Source: Pirellula sp. SH-Sr6A
GTDB taxonomy: Bacteria > Planctomycetota > Planctomycetia > Pirellulales > Pirellulaceae
NCBI RefSeq assembly: GCF_001610875.1
Contig: NZ_CP011272.1
Span: forward strand, 3,019,988-3,083,987
Direction: 5' to 3'
DNA length: 64,000 nucleotides
Part shown: in pieces, positions 34,774 through 43,971 of the stretch
Layout: each line of letters begins with the position of its first letter
Numbering within the stretch: the first letter of the stretch is position 1
Translations under genes and position numbers: made by a program
Notes under the pieces: generated by a model
Databases searched by the model: none
Told to the model about the DNA's origin: nothing
Seen by the model: the letters and a program-made list of their open reading frames with translations, nothing else

Positions 34774-36573
34774 ATGACCAAGCAGTGGCGGTATCGCGGC
34801 TTTGACGCCGCAGCAATTCAGCATTTGGCGAAGACCGCGGGCGTCGAAACCGTCGTCGCCCAGCTGCTCTTTCAGCGGGGAATCACCGACCCCGGATTCA
34901 TTCAAACCTTCTTAGAGCCGAAATTCTCGGAGCTCCGGGAGCCTAATTTGCTTCCCAACATGGAGCCGGCCTCCCAACGCATCTATCGGGCCGTTCAAGA
35001 CCGAACGCCCATCGTGATTTATGGTGATTACGATGCCGATGGGATGTGCGGGACCGCCATTCTCTACAACTGCTTGAAGATGCTGCGAGCGGATGTTCAG
35101 TACTTCATTCCAAACCGGCTCGAGGACAGTTACGGACTGAGCTGCGAGGCATTGTCAAAGCTGCACCAGCGAGGGCGGCGATTGGTGATCTCCGTGGATT
35201 GTGGAATCGGTTCGGTCGCGGAAGCTGCGCACTGCCGAGAGCTCGGACTGGACTTGATCGTCACGGATCACCACACCATCGGCGAAGTGCTGCCAGATGC
35301 GGCAGCGATCGTGCATCCCGCGCTTCCCGATTTTGGCTATCCCTTTCATGGCTTGTGCGGCGGAGGCGTTGCGTTCAAGCTAGCGTGGGCGCTTTGCCAA
35401 CTGGACAGCCAGGACAAACGTGTCACACCCGCCCATCGGCAGTTCTTATTGGAATCGACTTGTATTGCGGCCATTGCGACGGTCGCCGATGTTGTACCCT
35501 TGGTGGATGAAAATCGGATTATCGTTCGAAGCGCGTTGAAGCTGCTTCTGCAACACGCCCCCCTTGGCCTCAAGGCCTTGATGGAGAGAGCCAAGTTGCA
35601 CACGAAGTCCTCCCTCGGAGCCGAGGACATCGCGTTCACGTTGGCCCCGCGACTCAACGCGGCAGGGCGATTGGGGCAGGCGCAGTTGGGGGTCGAACTC
35701 CTGACCACCCAGGATCCAGACCGAGCCAAAGCGCTGGCCGAATACCTGGACCGCCTCAATAGCGATCGGGAATCCCTCGAGCGCTCGGTCACGTTGGCGG
35801 CAACTAAGCAAATCAAAGAGCAGTTCGACGTGGAGAACGATCCGGCCTTGGTCGTGCATGGCGCGGGCTGGCATCTCGGAGTGATCGGAGTGGTGGCGGG
35901 GCGTTTAGCAGAGAAATTCCATCGCCCTGTCGTCGTCGTTGGCTTGGATCCGTTAGGGCAAAAACCGGGAACGGGCTCGGCGCGATCGGCTGGCGTGGTG
36001 AACTTGTACGAAGCTTTTCAAGATTGCCGCGAACATCTCGTAAGCTGTGGTGGTCATGCTGCAGCGGCAGGGCTCAAGATCCAGGAACATTGCATACCGA
36101 GCTTCCGTGCAGCGCTTTTAGAAGCGGTTGCATCGCGACTGGGCGGTTCACGCCCTAACCCCACGCTCGAAATCGATGCGGAAGTGACGCTCAAGCAGAT
36201 TAGCAGTCTGTCGTTGGTCCAAAGAATTGAGCGATTGGCTCCATTCGGAGCCTCGAACCCTCGGCCCATTTTCGTAGCCAATCAAGTCCAATTGACAGAG
36301 CCGGCGAAGACGATGGGAAATGGAGATCGCCACTTCCAAGCCCGCTTTGTCCAACACGGGACAGCCATTCGCGCGATCGCTTTTGGGCAAAGCGAGTGGG
36401 TGGAGACGATCAATCAGCACTCCGGTTTCATCGATATCGCCTTTCGCCCGAGCATCAACGAGTTTGGGGGGAACCATCGTGTTGAATTGCAAGTGATGGA
36501 TTGGCGGCGGTCCCCCTCTTCCATACCAGCCCCGCATGTTCTGGATCGAAGCAACGTCTCCTCCTTGACCTAA
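34774..36573 (+). CDS. recJ: Single-stranded-DNA-specific exonuclease RecJ
   Basis: 5'-3' ssDNA exonuclease of recombination and mismatch repair. The DHH-phosphoesterase motifs are intact: DYDADG (85-90), VDCGIG (141-146), TDHH (164-167), CGGGVAF, LNAAGRLG. They are followed by the DHHA1 domain (SCGGHAAAAG) and the OB-fold. Length 599 residues is normal. It is the first gene of a plus-strand run with intergenic spaces of 31, 27 and 27 bases (MBL enzyme, TrhO fusion, hemolysin III). Confidence 0.97.
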   Translation: MTKQWRYRGFDAAAIQHLAKTAGVETVVAQLLFQRGITDPGFIQTFLEPKFSELREPNLLPNMEPASQRIYRAVQDRTPIVIYGDYDADGMCGTAILYNCLKMLRADVQYFIPNRLEDSYGLSCEALSKLHQRGRRLVISVDCGIGSVAEAAHCRELGLDLIVTDHHTIGEVLPDAAAIVHPALPDFGYPFHGLCGGGVAFKLAWALCQLDSQDKRVTPAHRQFLLESTCIAAIATVADVVPLVDENRIIVRSALKLLLQHAPLGLKALMERAKLHTKSSLGAEDIAFTLAPRLNAAGRLGQAQLGVELLTTQDPDRAKALAEYLDRLNSDRESLERSVTLAATKQIKEQFDVENDPALVVHGAGWHLGVIGVVAGRLAEKFHRPVVVVGLDPLGQKPGTGSARSAGVVNLYEAFQDCREHLVSCGGHAAAAGLKIQEHCIPSFRAALLEAVASRLGGSRPNPTLEIDAEVTLKQISSLSLVQRIERLAPFGASNPRPIFVANQVQLTEPAKTMGNGDRHFQARFVQHGTAIRAIAFGQSEWVETINQHSGFIDIAFRPSINEFGGNHRVELQVMDWRRSPSSIPAPHVLDRSNVSSLT

Positions 36574-36604
36574 GATTCATTTCCCTCTCGCCGAGTCAGG
36601 TTCC

Positions 36605-37537
36605 TTGTCAAACAATCCTTCTTCCTCCCACGACGCTTCGGTCCGACGCACCAAATCGACGGACAACATGGATTCGCAGCTCGCCGAAACCATCGGCTCG
36701 GTGGACAATGCCCCGACACTGGAGCTCGCGCATGGCAACCTCACGATCGATGGATATTCTCGAGCGGCTGTGCAGACCTATTGGCGGATCGCCGAACTGA
36801 AAATCGGATTCGATCTCGGAGCGCAACCTTGGGATCACATGGCGCTCCCCCGGTATTTTGTCTCCCACACCCACCTCGATCACGTCGCGGCGCTCCCCTC
36901 GTATGTCGCACGCCGTCGGATGATGAAGATGGATCGGCCAACTATCTATCTGCCCGAATCCGCCGTATCGCCAGTGGATTCGATGCTCAAGGCTTTTTCG
37001 CGTCTCGACCGCGGACGATTACCTTGCGAATTGATTCCGCTGACGGCCCATCAAGAGATCGAACTCTCTCGCGAGCTAGTCGTTACAGCCATCCCCATGA
37101 AGCATACCGTTCCTTCGCTCGGCTTCATCGTGTGGGACCGACGACGCAAACTCAAACCGGAGTACGCGGAACTCACCGGTGAGCAGATTCGAGATATCAA
37201 GATGAGCGGTGTCGACGTGACCAATGAGGTGCGCATTCCGCTGATCGCTTACACGGGGGACACCGCCCCGCAAGGCCTGGATACGAATCCCGACGTTTAC
37301 CGTGCCAAGATTCTGATCACAGAAATGACCTTCGTAGCCCCCGAACATCGCAAAGAGAAAATCCACAAACACGGGCATATGCACCTGGACGACATCGTCG
37401 CACGACGGGACGATTTTCAGAATGAAGTCGTCATCTGCGGTCACTTTAGCACGCGCTACAACGATTCGCAGATCCGCCGTTGGGTTGACAAAGCGATCCC
37501 CGACCGGCTCGACGGTCGGCTTCATCTTTGGATTTAA
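36605..37537 (+). CDS. RNase Z-like metallo-beta-lactamase fold enzyme
   Basis: A 310-residue metallohydrolase. The metal-binding motif is FVSHTHLDHVAALP, with further ligands in MKHTVPSLGF, IAYTGDTAP and CGHFSTRY. The exosite arm of classical tRNase Z is not clearly visible, yet the order of motifs and the His in KHTVPSLG favour an RNase Z-type nuclease over a lactonase. It could mature tRNA 3' ends or be a paralogue with another substrate. The frame begins with TTG at 36605; ATG 36668 would remove 21 low-complexity residues and is also possible. It lies 31 bases after recJ. Confidence 0.82.
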   Translation: MSNNPSSSHDASVRRTKSTDNMDSQLAETIGSVDNAPTLELAHGNLTIDGYSRAAVQTYWRIAELKIGFDLGAQPWDHMALPRYFVSHTHLDHVAALPSYVARRRMMKMDRPTIYLPESAVSPVDSMLKAFSRLDRGRLPCELIPLTAHQEIELSRELVVTAIPMKHTVPSLGFIVWDRRRKLKPEYAELTGEQIRDIKMSGVDVTNEVRIPLIAYTGDTAPQGLDTNPDVYRAKILITEMTFVAPEHRKEKIHKHGHMHLDDIVARRDDFQNEVVICGHFSTRYNDSQIRRWVDKAIPDRLDGRLHLWI

Positions 37538-37564
37538 GGGTTCGTTTGCCGTTCAGGTTTTTGC

Positions 37565-39388
37565 ATGTCCAGCATCGTCAACATCGCCGCATACAAGTAC
37601 GTTGAGCTCGACGACCTAGACAATCGTCGCCTTCATCTCAAACAAATTACCGCGGAGTGGCAGCTCAAAGGAACCATTCTTCTGAGCCACGAAGGTATCA
37701 ACTTGTTCCTAGCCGGAGAACGGGTCGCGATCGATGCCTTTTTGGGTTTTCTCCGCGCATCCCATCCAGGCCTGGCCGATTTGGTGGTAAAGGAAAGCCT
37801 CACCGACTACCAACCGTTTCATCGCATGTTGGTCAAGCTCAAGAAGGAGATCATCCCCGTCGGTGATGGAGGCAAACTCGCCGTGCAGGTTCAAGACCGC
37901 GTGGTGGAGGTCGAGCCAATGGAAAATGCGTCCCCAAAACTCCCCCCCCAGGAGTTGAAACGGTGGCTGGACGAAGGGAAGCCGATCGCATTGTTAGACA
38001 CCCGCAATACCTACGAAACCGATTTGGGTACATTCGAGGGTGCCATCGATTTACGGCTGCGAACCTTTCGCGAATTCCCACAGGCTGCCGCCTCCCTGCC
38101 TGACGAAGTCAAAAAGAATCCGGTCGTGATGTTCTGCACCGGCGGCATTCGCTGCGAGAAAATCGGTCCCTACATGAAGGGGCTTGGCTTCGAGAACATC
38201 TATCAGCTGGAGGGTGGGATTCTCAAGTACTTCGAAGAGTGCCAACAGTCCCATTACCATGGCGATTGTTTCGTCTTTGATCAACGCGTTGCCGTCGACC
38301 CAAACTTGTCCCCCTCCGACTCGTACGAGTGCTTTGCGTGCAAGCACGTTCTCAGTTCCGAAGAGATCCAATCCGATCGGTACCGCGAAGGCCAGTTTTG
38401 CCCCTACTGCTACCAAGCCGAAGAGGAGCGAAAAGAGGCGAGACAAACTCGCATTCGTCAGATCGCTTCGGAGCAGCGAGGGTGTGTCCCGTACGAAAAT
38501 CGACGCTGGATCTCCATCCCACAACGATTCGCCGGCCTGCCGTTACTCGACGCGCTTTGCCAGTTCATGCCGGGATATGGCAAGGAGGCTTGGATCGAAG
38601 CGATCGATCAAGGACTCGTGCAATGCCCTCGAAGAAACTACCAGCCCGCTTCGGCGCAGGAGATTGTTCAAGAAGGGGCGAGATTCCTTCACTCCCAGCC
38701 CGGGACAGTCGAACCACCGGTGAGCGAGTCGATCGACTTGATCGATGAAGACGAAGCGCTCGTTGTGGTGAGCAAAGGGGCTCCCCTGCCGGTTCACCCC
38801 TCTGGACGTTACGCGAGGAATACGCTGGTATCGATCTTGCAGGAGGCGTACGCGCCGGAGAAGCTTCGCCCCTGCCATCGTCTGGACATGAACACGACAG
38901 GATTGGTGGTGTTTGCGAGACGCTACAAGGTTGCGCAAGCCGTTCAACAGCAGTTCGCCGATGGATTGGTGGAGAAGGTGTATCGCGTTCAAGTGGACGG
39001 GATCGTGGAGTGGGATTGCATCGAATGCAATGAGCCCATCTCGAAAGAGTCGCTCCCCAATGGCGGTCGGTGCATCGATCGAAAGGGGCAACATGCCCAT
39101 TCGATCTTTACCGTTTTGGAGCGAAGCGAGAATTCGACCACGTTGGAAGCGAGACTGATCACCGGACGCACCCATCAACTCCGATTGCACCTGGCATCGC
39201 TGGGACACCCGGTCGTCAATGATCCTTTGTATTTACCAGGGGGGAACACGCGTTCGCAGCCAGATGAAGTTAGAATGGCACAACCGATGCAGCTTCACTG
39301 CCACCGTATGGCGCTGCGGCACCCCATTACGAATCAGCGCGTCGAGTGGGTAGCCTCTCGAGAACCTAACGCACGATTCTTTTCCTAA
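37565..39388 (+). CDS. Fusion: TrhO-type tRNA U34 hydroxylase (rhodanese) plus RluA-type pseudouridine synthase
   Basis: A 607-residue two-enzyme protein. Residues 1-250 match TrhO (YceA/UPF0176): an N-terminal acylphosphatase-like domain (GTILLSHEGINLFLAG), then a rhodanese domain with the active-site loop FCTGGIRCEK (C191). A Cys-rich spacer follows (CFACKH, CPYCY), as at the C-terminus of TrhO. Residues about 310-600 are an RluA-family pseudouridine synthase with the catalytic motif CHRLDMNTTGLVVFA (D441) and RTHQLRLHLASLGHPV. TrhO makes 5-hydroxyuridine at tRNA position 34; RluA enzymes isomerise uridines in tRNA or rRNA. No frameshift is needed, so the fusion looks real. Confidence 0.93.
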   Translation: MSSIVNIAAYKYVELDDLDNRRLHLKQITAEWQLKGTILLSHEGINLFLAGERVAIDAFLGFLRASHPGLADLVVKESLTDYQPFHRMLVKLKKEIIPVGDGGKLAVQVQDRVVEVEPMENASPKLPPQELKRWLDEGKPIALLDTRNTYETDLGTFEGAIDLRLRTFREFPQAAASLPDEVKKNPVVMFCTGGIRCEKIGPYMKGLGFENIYQLEGGILKYFEECQQSHYHGDCFVFDQRVAVDPNLSPSDSYECFACKHVLSSEEIQSDRYREGQFCPYCYQAEEERKEARQTRIRQIASEQRGCVPYENRRWISIPQRFAGLPLLDALCQFMPGYGKEAWIEAIDQGLVQCPRRNYQPASAQEIVQEGARFLHSQPGTVEPPVSESIDLIDEDEALVVVSKGAPLPVHPSGRYARNTLVSILQEAYAPEKLRPCHRLDMNTTGLVVFARRYKVAQAVQQQFADGLVEKVYRVQVDGIVEWDCIECNEPISKESLPNGGRCIDRKGQHAHSIFTVLERSENSTTLEARLITGRTHQLRLHLASLGHPVVNDPLYLPGGNTRSQPDEVRMAQPMQLHCHRMALRHPITNQRVEWVASREPNARFFS

Positions 39389-39415
39389 CGCCGGTCTTAC
39401 TCCCAACTTCTGAAC

Positions 39416-40063
39416 ATGGCCAAAACATGGACGCTCGAGAATGCTTCTGAAGAGAAGCTGAACGCGTTGATTCACGGAATCGGATTTCTGCTTAGCATTC
39501 CTGCGCTTCTTTTTCTGGCGAGCCTTTCGTTCGATCGAGATACAGGGCTCTTGGTCGCGTGCATCGTTTATGGATGCAGCCTATCGGCGATGTACCTGTT
39601 CTCGATGCTCTCCCACGCGGTAAAGAATCCGGATCAGCGGCATCGCATGCGAGCGCTCGATCAAGGCGTCATTTATACCTTGATCTCCGGGACTTTTACC
39701 CCTTTCATTTGGGCAAACATGGAGGGCTGGGGTCGCGGTACGCTGCTCGCTGCCATATGGGTCGCAGCGATAGCTGGATTTCTATCGAAGGTTTTCAGCA
39801 AGCACCGGATCGACGATATGAATCCTTTGTGGTGCATCCTGCTGGGCTGGGGACCCGCGATGGTTCTCTTTTTCTTCGTATCCACCCTTTGCTTCGCGAC
39901 GATGCTTTTGGGGGGAGTGCTCTACACGCTAGGCGTTCTGTTCTTGCAGAACGATCATAAAGAATGGTATTTCCATCCCGTGTGGCACGTGATGGTAATC
40001 CTCGCTAGCGCCACGCATTACGCGGGTATCGCAGCCTTCGCCGTATTAGGCTGGGATCGATGA
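39416..40063 (+). CDS. Hemolysin III/YqfA (PAQR-like) membrane protein
   Basis: A 215-residue protein with seven predicted transmembrane helices. The HlyIII signature is present: LNALIHGIGFLLSIP early, MLSHAV, MRALDQGVIYTLISGTFTPF, and HPVWHVMVILASATHY late. The conserved His and Asp residues are the metal site of the PAQR/CREST fold. Some bacterial members take part in membrane-fluidity homeostasis; cytolysis is doubtful. It is the last gene of the recJ run. A delta-9-type desaturase is convergent next door, an interesting pairing for membrane lipid control. Confidence 0.9.
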   Translation: MAKTWTLENASEEKLNALIHGIGFLLSIPALLFLASLSFDRDTGLLVACIVYGCSLSAMYLFSMLSHAVKNPDQRHRMRALDQGVIYTLISGTFTPFIWANMEGWGRGTLLAAIWVAAIAGFLSKVFSKHRIDDMNPLWCILLGWGPAMVLFFFVSTLCFATMLLGGVLYTLGVLFLQNDHKEWYFHPVWHVMVILASATHYAGIAAFAVLGWDR

Positions 40064-40091
40064 CCCCAGCCGGATAATCGTCCGCTCGTCA

Positions 40092-41108
40092 TTAAGCGGC
40101 GTTGCGTTCCGCGTGGGCACGCTTCTTTTCTTGCATGCTCGCCAGATCGACCACGTCGGTGGCCAAACCGACGGCTCGCAGGAGTCGGATTGCGGCGTAA
40201 GTGATATCGAACTCCCACCACTTGTGCCCGTGCTGTGCCAAGCGGGGATGTGCGTGGTGATTGTTGTGCCAGCCTTCGCCGTAAGCGATGATCGCCACCC
40301 ACCAATTGTTCCGGCTATCGTCCTTGGTCTCGTAGTTCTTATAACCGAACATGTGCGAGGCCGAGTTGACAAACCAAGTAGCGTGGAGCACACCGACCAT
40401 GCGGACGCAGACCGCCCAAATCAACCACGAGACGGCTAGCTCGGTACCGCCGATCAGGTATCCAGCTCCGGTGATCATCGCAGCAAACGCCAGGTGAATC
40501 GGGAGGAACCAATTTTCCAACGTCATCAAGAACGGATGTTTCAACAAGTCGGGAACCCACTTGCGAGCGTATCCCTTGAAATCGCCGTTGTCGGTGGTGA
40601 ATGCCAACCAAAACATGTGAGCCCACCAAGGGCCATCGTGAGGAGAGTGAGGATCTCCAGGCTGATCACTATAGGCATGGTGTTTTCGGTGGTTGGCCGT
40701 CCAAGAAATCGGGCCCCCTTCACCAGCCAGGGTTCCGATCAAAGCGAGCGTATTGTAAAGCCACTTGGGAACGACCAGCCCGGTATGGGTCAACAGCCGG
40801 TGAAATCCAAGACAAATGCCCAAACTACCTGTCGCCCAGTGGAGAACGAGGGCCAACGCCAAGCCTGACCAGGTGAAGGTCCAAGGTGCGAACAGCACGC
40901 CGATATGCAATACAACAAGCCAAGCCGAAGGTCCCCACTGAATGTGGTAGATCTCGGGAACAGGCGAAGCCTTGCTTCCACCCGACACCCCTTTGTGCGA
41001 GGCATTGCCGATTTCGTCCACAATGGGTTGGACGGGAGCGACCAAATTGCCTGGATGGTGGTTCCGGGCTTGTGGTCCGGCTTCATGGTTTGCAGTGGAG
41101 CCTTTCAT
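40092..41108 (-). CDS. Delta-9-type acyl desaturase
   Basis: Integral-membrane di-iron fatty-acyl desaturase introducing a cis double bond into acyl chains. The histidine boxes are HRLLTH (103-108), HRKHH (140-144) and HNNHH (281-285), with four hydrophobic helices around them. The first about 50 residues are polar and His/Pro-rich and may be a soluble extension. At 338 residues the length is normal for acyl-CoA or acyl-lipid desaturases. No ferredoxin or cytochrome b5 partner is adjacent. It is convergent with the hemolysin III gene. Confidence 0.95.
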   Translation of the reverse strand: MKGSTANHEAGPQARNHHPGNLVAPVQPIVDEIGNASHKGVSGGSKASPVPEIYHIQWGPSAWLVVLHIGVLFAPWTFTWSGLALALVLHWATGSLGICLGFHRLLTHTGLVVPKWLYNTLALIGTLAGEGGPISWTANHRKHHAYSDQPGDPHSPHDGPWWAHMFWLAFTTDNGDFKGYARKWVPDLLKHPFLMTLENWFLPIHLAFAAMITGAGYLIGGTELAVSWLIWAVCVRMVGVLHATWFVNSASHMFGYKNYETKDDSRNNWWVAIIAYGEGWHNNHHAHPRLAQHGHKWWEFDITYAAIRLLRAVGLATDVVDLASMQEKKRAHAERNAA

Positions 41109-41304
41109 TCGGCTGTATCCTTTTTCCTTGTGTTGATTCGTAGCGAACCTTCGATGAGATCGCCATAGCCCTGAGCCGCCATGCTCCGCTCCTAGCCGGA
41201 TGGATCGCGGCTCCCAATGGAAGCGTGCGGCTATAAAGAATAACGTTCGTCCCCGGATTTCTATGTCGAGGCGAGGTTATCGGTCTGTCAAAGATTTGTA
41301 AAAC

Positions 41305-41886
41305 CTAGTCGGGTGAGGGGTCTGGCAAGCGGTGGATATAGTGGCCGGGCCCTAAGGTTTTCGCATGCCTCACATAACCCCAGCGATCCATCAATCGCTC
41401 GGTCAACCGGTCCGAAATGGCTTGGCAAACCACCGCCTGGCATCGCCGGACCTGTGCGAGCCAAGCCACCAACTGGACGCATCGTCTCAAAGTCCCGTAC
41501 GGGGTATGCCTACCGCAAACCAAATACTGAACGGCCATAAACCCTGGACTTCGATAGGGAAACGCGTAATAGACGACACAATCCCCGTCCGGGACGCGAG
41601 GCCGAAGACTGTCTTGCAGAACATCCCAGCGGCTGGCAAAGCAAGGCACCCAACGAGGGGCAAATTCGAACGCAAAAACATCCTTACCGACATCCAGCGC
41701 ACGAAGTGAGAATTGGGCGTACCGATAGCCCACGACCTGTTTCCAGAACAACAAATCGGTTTGAGAGGGGTGGCAATCACCTGAATCGGGCTCTATCAGG
41801 TCCGTGGTGACCAACAAGGGAGTATCTTCAAATCGAAGCTCCCTGCGTTCACGAGGACGCCACAAGCTAGCAAACTGCCAACTCAA
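41305..41886 (-). CDS. Hypothetical protein downstream of rpsT
   Basis: A 193-residue soluble protein of no family I recognise. It has a central hydrophobic and aromatic stretch (DCVVYYAFPYRSPGFMAVQYL) and a C-terminal part with RCQAVVCQAISDRLTERLMDRWGYVRH, which resembles the end of an acetyltransferase-like fold, where an R-x-x-R-H ending is usual. The only usable start is TTG at 41886, since no upstream in-frame ATG or GTG exists. It lies 32 bases after rpsT and is probably cotranscribed. Confidence 0.7.
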   Translation of the reverse strand: MSWQFASLWRPRERRELRFEDTPLLVTTDLIEPDSGDCHPSQTDLLFWKQVVGYRYAQFSLRALDVGKDVFAFEFAPRWVPCFASRWDVLQDSLRPRVPDGDCVVYYAFPYRSPGFMAVQYLVCGRHTPYGTLRRCVQLVAWLAQVRRCQAVVCQAISDRLTERLMDRWGYVRHAKTLGPGHYIHRLPDPSPD

Positions 41887-41918
41887 GCCCTGGATCGTTC
41901 GATCGCTCCATCGACCGC

Positions 41919-42188
41919 TTAAGCAGCCGATGCCTTTTTGATGTAGGCGTTCAAACGGCTCTTGGTGCGAGCGGCTTTGTTGACGTGAATGATTCTCTTC
42001 GAAGCAGTCTGATCCAGCATCTTGCAGAGCTTGTTGAATTGCTCTTTCGCTTCGTCAAAATTCTTCGCCGTCACCGATTCACGCAACTTTTTAATAGCCG
42101 TTTTGAGCTGCGATTTGGCTGCTCGGTTGCGAGAGCGTCGCTCTAGGGATTGTCGAAGACGCTTCTTAGCGCTTTGAATATTCGGCAC
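41919..42188 (-). CDS. rpsT: 30S ribosomal protein S20
   Basis: An 89-residue basic helical protein that binds 16S rRNA early in 30S assembly. The sequence NIQSAKKRLRQSLERRSRNR at the start and KRIIHVNKAARTKSRLNAYI at the end is diagnostic. The start is GTG at 42188 with GGAG 6 bases upstream; the frame remains open for 90 more codons upstream, but that part is not S20. A GTG start is common for rpsT and may take part in its autoregulation. Confidence 0.96.
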   Translation of the reverse strand: MPNIQSAKKRLRQSLERRSRNRAAKSQLKTAIKKLRESVTAKNFDEAKEQFNKLCKMLDQTASKRIIHVNKAARTKSRLNAYIKKASAA

Positions 42189-42367
42189 AGTAAACTCCAG
42201 CGAACCCGTTGGTTCCCAAAATCGAAAAAACTTATACAAAAGTCTTGGGCTTGGTATCTTCGCAAGGAAAGTCGATCTTGTCAACTTGAAGAGGGGGGAA
42301 TCGGAGATTAGGGTTAGAGGAGACCCGACTGGACGGATGGCCATTTCCTGCCCTGCGATTTCCACCC

Positions 42368-42580
42368 ATGAACTTTTTGTTTCCTTTGCTTCCTTATTTT
42401 TGGCTTGCTCTTCTCGTAGGGGCAATTCTCGCCGTGATCGTGGCGGCGATTCGGGCACGGCCCAAGAAGCCTAAAAAGGGCAAGGCAGCGGAGCAGGAGA
42501 GCGAGGCGGCGGACCCGTTTGCTGGTTCCGAACCGGTTTTGGATTTTGGAGATGAGCTTTCTCAAATGGAGAAGAAATAG
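42368..42580 (+). CDS. Small single-TM protein
   Basis: A 70-residue protein with one N-terminal transmembrane helix (residues 3-28), a basic stretch RARPKKPKKGK, then an acidic tail ending DFGDELSQMEKK. The positive-inside rule places the tail in the cytoplasm. It lies 40 bases before lgt and on the same strand. No family recognised. Confidence 0.65.
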   Translation: MNFLFPLLPYFWLALLVGAILAVIVAAIRARPKKPKKGKAAEQESEAADPFAGSEPVLDFGDELSQMEKK

Positions 42581-42620
42581 CTCTCTATCTTTCGTGGGGC
42601 TCATGCTTTAACGTTAAGGC

Positions 42621-43883
42621 ATGAGGCAAACATTATTTCATATTCCCCATGCGTTCCTTGGGCTCCCCGTGTTCGGATTGGTGAGTTGGGGAACGCTGGT
42701 TCTTATCGTCATTGCGATCCTGGCATTGGCGGCGGCTCGGACGGCCGAACTGCGAGAATCTCTTCTGAAGAACAACGGGTTTGTTTGGGGAGCAATGCTG
42801 CTTCTCAACGCCCTGCTGCTCCCTCGCATCGAAACGCGAATCGACGACTGGCCTGTTGGGCTCCCGGTTCGCGGGTACGGTGTTTTGCTCATGCTGGGGG
42901 TTTTGTTCGGCGTCTGGGTAGCGCTTCGCCGCGCTCGCGCGCGCGGAATTTCTACGGAGTCCTTTTTTTCCCTGGCGACGTGGACCGTTGTCTCTGGGAT
43001 CGTGGGCGCTCGTTTGTTCTATGTCGTTCAATATTGGGACGAGATGGAGGGGGATACGCTGGTAGCCAAACTCTTCTCCGTTCTGCAGATCACCGAGGGA
43101 GGGTTGGTCGTCTATGGGAGCGTGATCGGTGGTTTGGCTGCGATGATTTTTTGGACCCTTCGCCATCGCGTATCCATTTTGCTCGTCGCGGACGCGGTGA
43201 CGCCCGCGTTTTTTCTAGGCCTGGCCTTTGGACGCATTGGATGCTTGCTCAACGGTTGCTGCTATGGCGGTGTCTGCGAAGCGGAATTGCCATCGATTTC
43301 CTTTCCGGCCGGATCGCCGGTGTACGAGGAACAACTTTCCACGGGTCGAATTCTAGGAATCGAAACGGAGGATCGACGCATCGTTTCCGTCAAGCCTGAC
43401 TCATGGGGGGCGAAGAAGAGAATTCGCGAAGGAGGACGGATCGATCGCCTGAGCTGGACTCCGGTCGATGGCCCCAACCCCCAAGAACCGTTGCGACGCC
43501 CCGCCTTTGAAGGGGTATTGGTCGTCGACGGCCAGACTTTTTACATCCCGTCGGAGGAAGTGCCTCGCTCCTCGGTGGGGGTTCACCCTTCCCAGATCTA
43601 CGCCTCCGCCGGTGGATTGGTCCTATTCCTTTGGACGGTCGCTCTTTCACCATTTCTCCTCCGCACCGGGACACTCTTTGCTACCGGACTGATCGCCTAT
43701 GGTGTCGTTCGCTCGATGGAAGAATACACTCGAGTGGATGAAGGAGGCCAGTTTGGAACGGACCTGAGTATCTCGCAGTGGATCAGCGCAATCGGAATCG
43801 CCATCGGGCTTGCGATTTGGATCTTTGCCATTCTGCCTAAACGTCGAGATCGACGGGACCCGTCCATCGCTCCCAGTCGATGA
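42621..43883 (+). CDS. lgt: Prolipoprotein diacylglyceryl transferase with extra domain
   Basis: Inner-membrane enzyme that transfers diacylglycerol to the lipobox cysteine of prolipoproteins. The core is recognisable from RGYGVLLMLG, GARLFYVVQYW, EGGLVVYGSVIGG and the signature GRIGCLLNGCCYGG (204-217), then GVHPSQIYAS near 320. Between the signature and GVHPSQ there are roughly 80 extra residues (about 236-318) that are not hydrophobic and include IVSVKPDSWGAKKRIREGG and GVLVVDGQTFYI, resembling a small PDZ-like module. Two N-terminal helices precede the core as well. At 420 residues it is well above the usual 260-300. Several lipoproteins in this window are its substrates. Confidence 0.9.
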   Translation: MRQTLFHIPHAFLGLPVFGLVSWGTLVLIVIAILALAAARTAELRESLLKNNGFVWGAMLLLNALLLPRIETRIDDWPVGLPVRGYGVLLMLGVLFGVWVALRRARARGISTESFFSLATWTVVSGIVGARLFYVVQYWDEMEGDTLVAKLFSVLQITEGGLVVYGSVIGGLAAMIFWTLRHRVSILLVADAVTPAFFLGLAFGRIGCLLNGCCYGGVCEAELPSISFPAGSPVYEEQLSTGRILGIETEDRRIVSVKPDSWGAKKRIREGGRIDRLSWTPVDGPNPQEPLRRPAFEGVLVVDGQTFYIPSEEVPRSSVGVHPSQIYASAGGLVLFLWTVALSPFLLRTGTLFATGLIAYGVVRSMEEYTRVDEGGQFGTDLSISQWISAIGIAIGLAIWIFAILPKRRDRRDPSIAPSR

Positions 43884-43921
43884 TCCGCTATCCCGGACAT
43901 TGCAGCCTCTCCGAACAGACT

Positions 43922-43955
43922 CCCTACGCCGTGCTCCTAAGAGCAGGGCGTAGGG
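43922..43955. terminator. Bidirectional hairpin between lgt and gcvP
   Basis: CCCTACGCC (43922-43930) pairs with GGCGTAGGG (43947-43955), with an inner GCTC/GAGC stem. It lies between two convergent genes, 38 bases after the lgt stop and 16 before the gcvP stop. No T-run is present. Confidence 0.65.
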
Positions 43956-43971
43956 GTGCGAGCTGGATCGT

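Noticed and set aside
41919-42458. 179-residue version of the S20 protein
   Set aside because: The first 90 residues are unrelated to S20; the GTG at 42188 has a good ribosome-binding site and gives the normal length.
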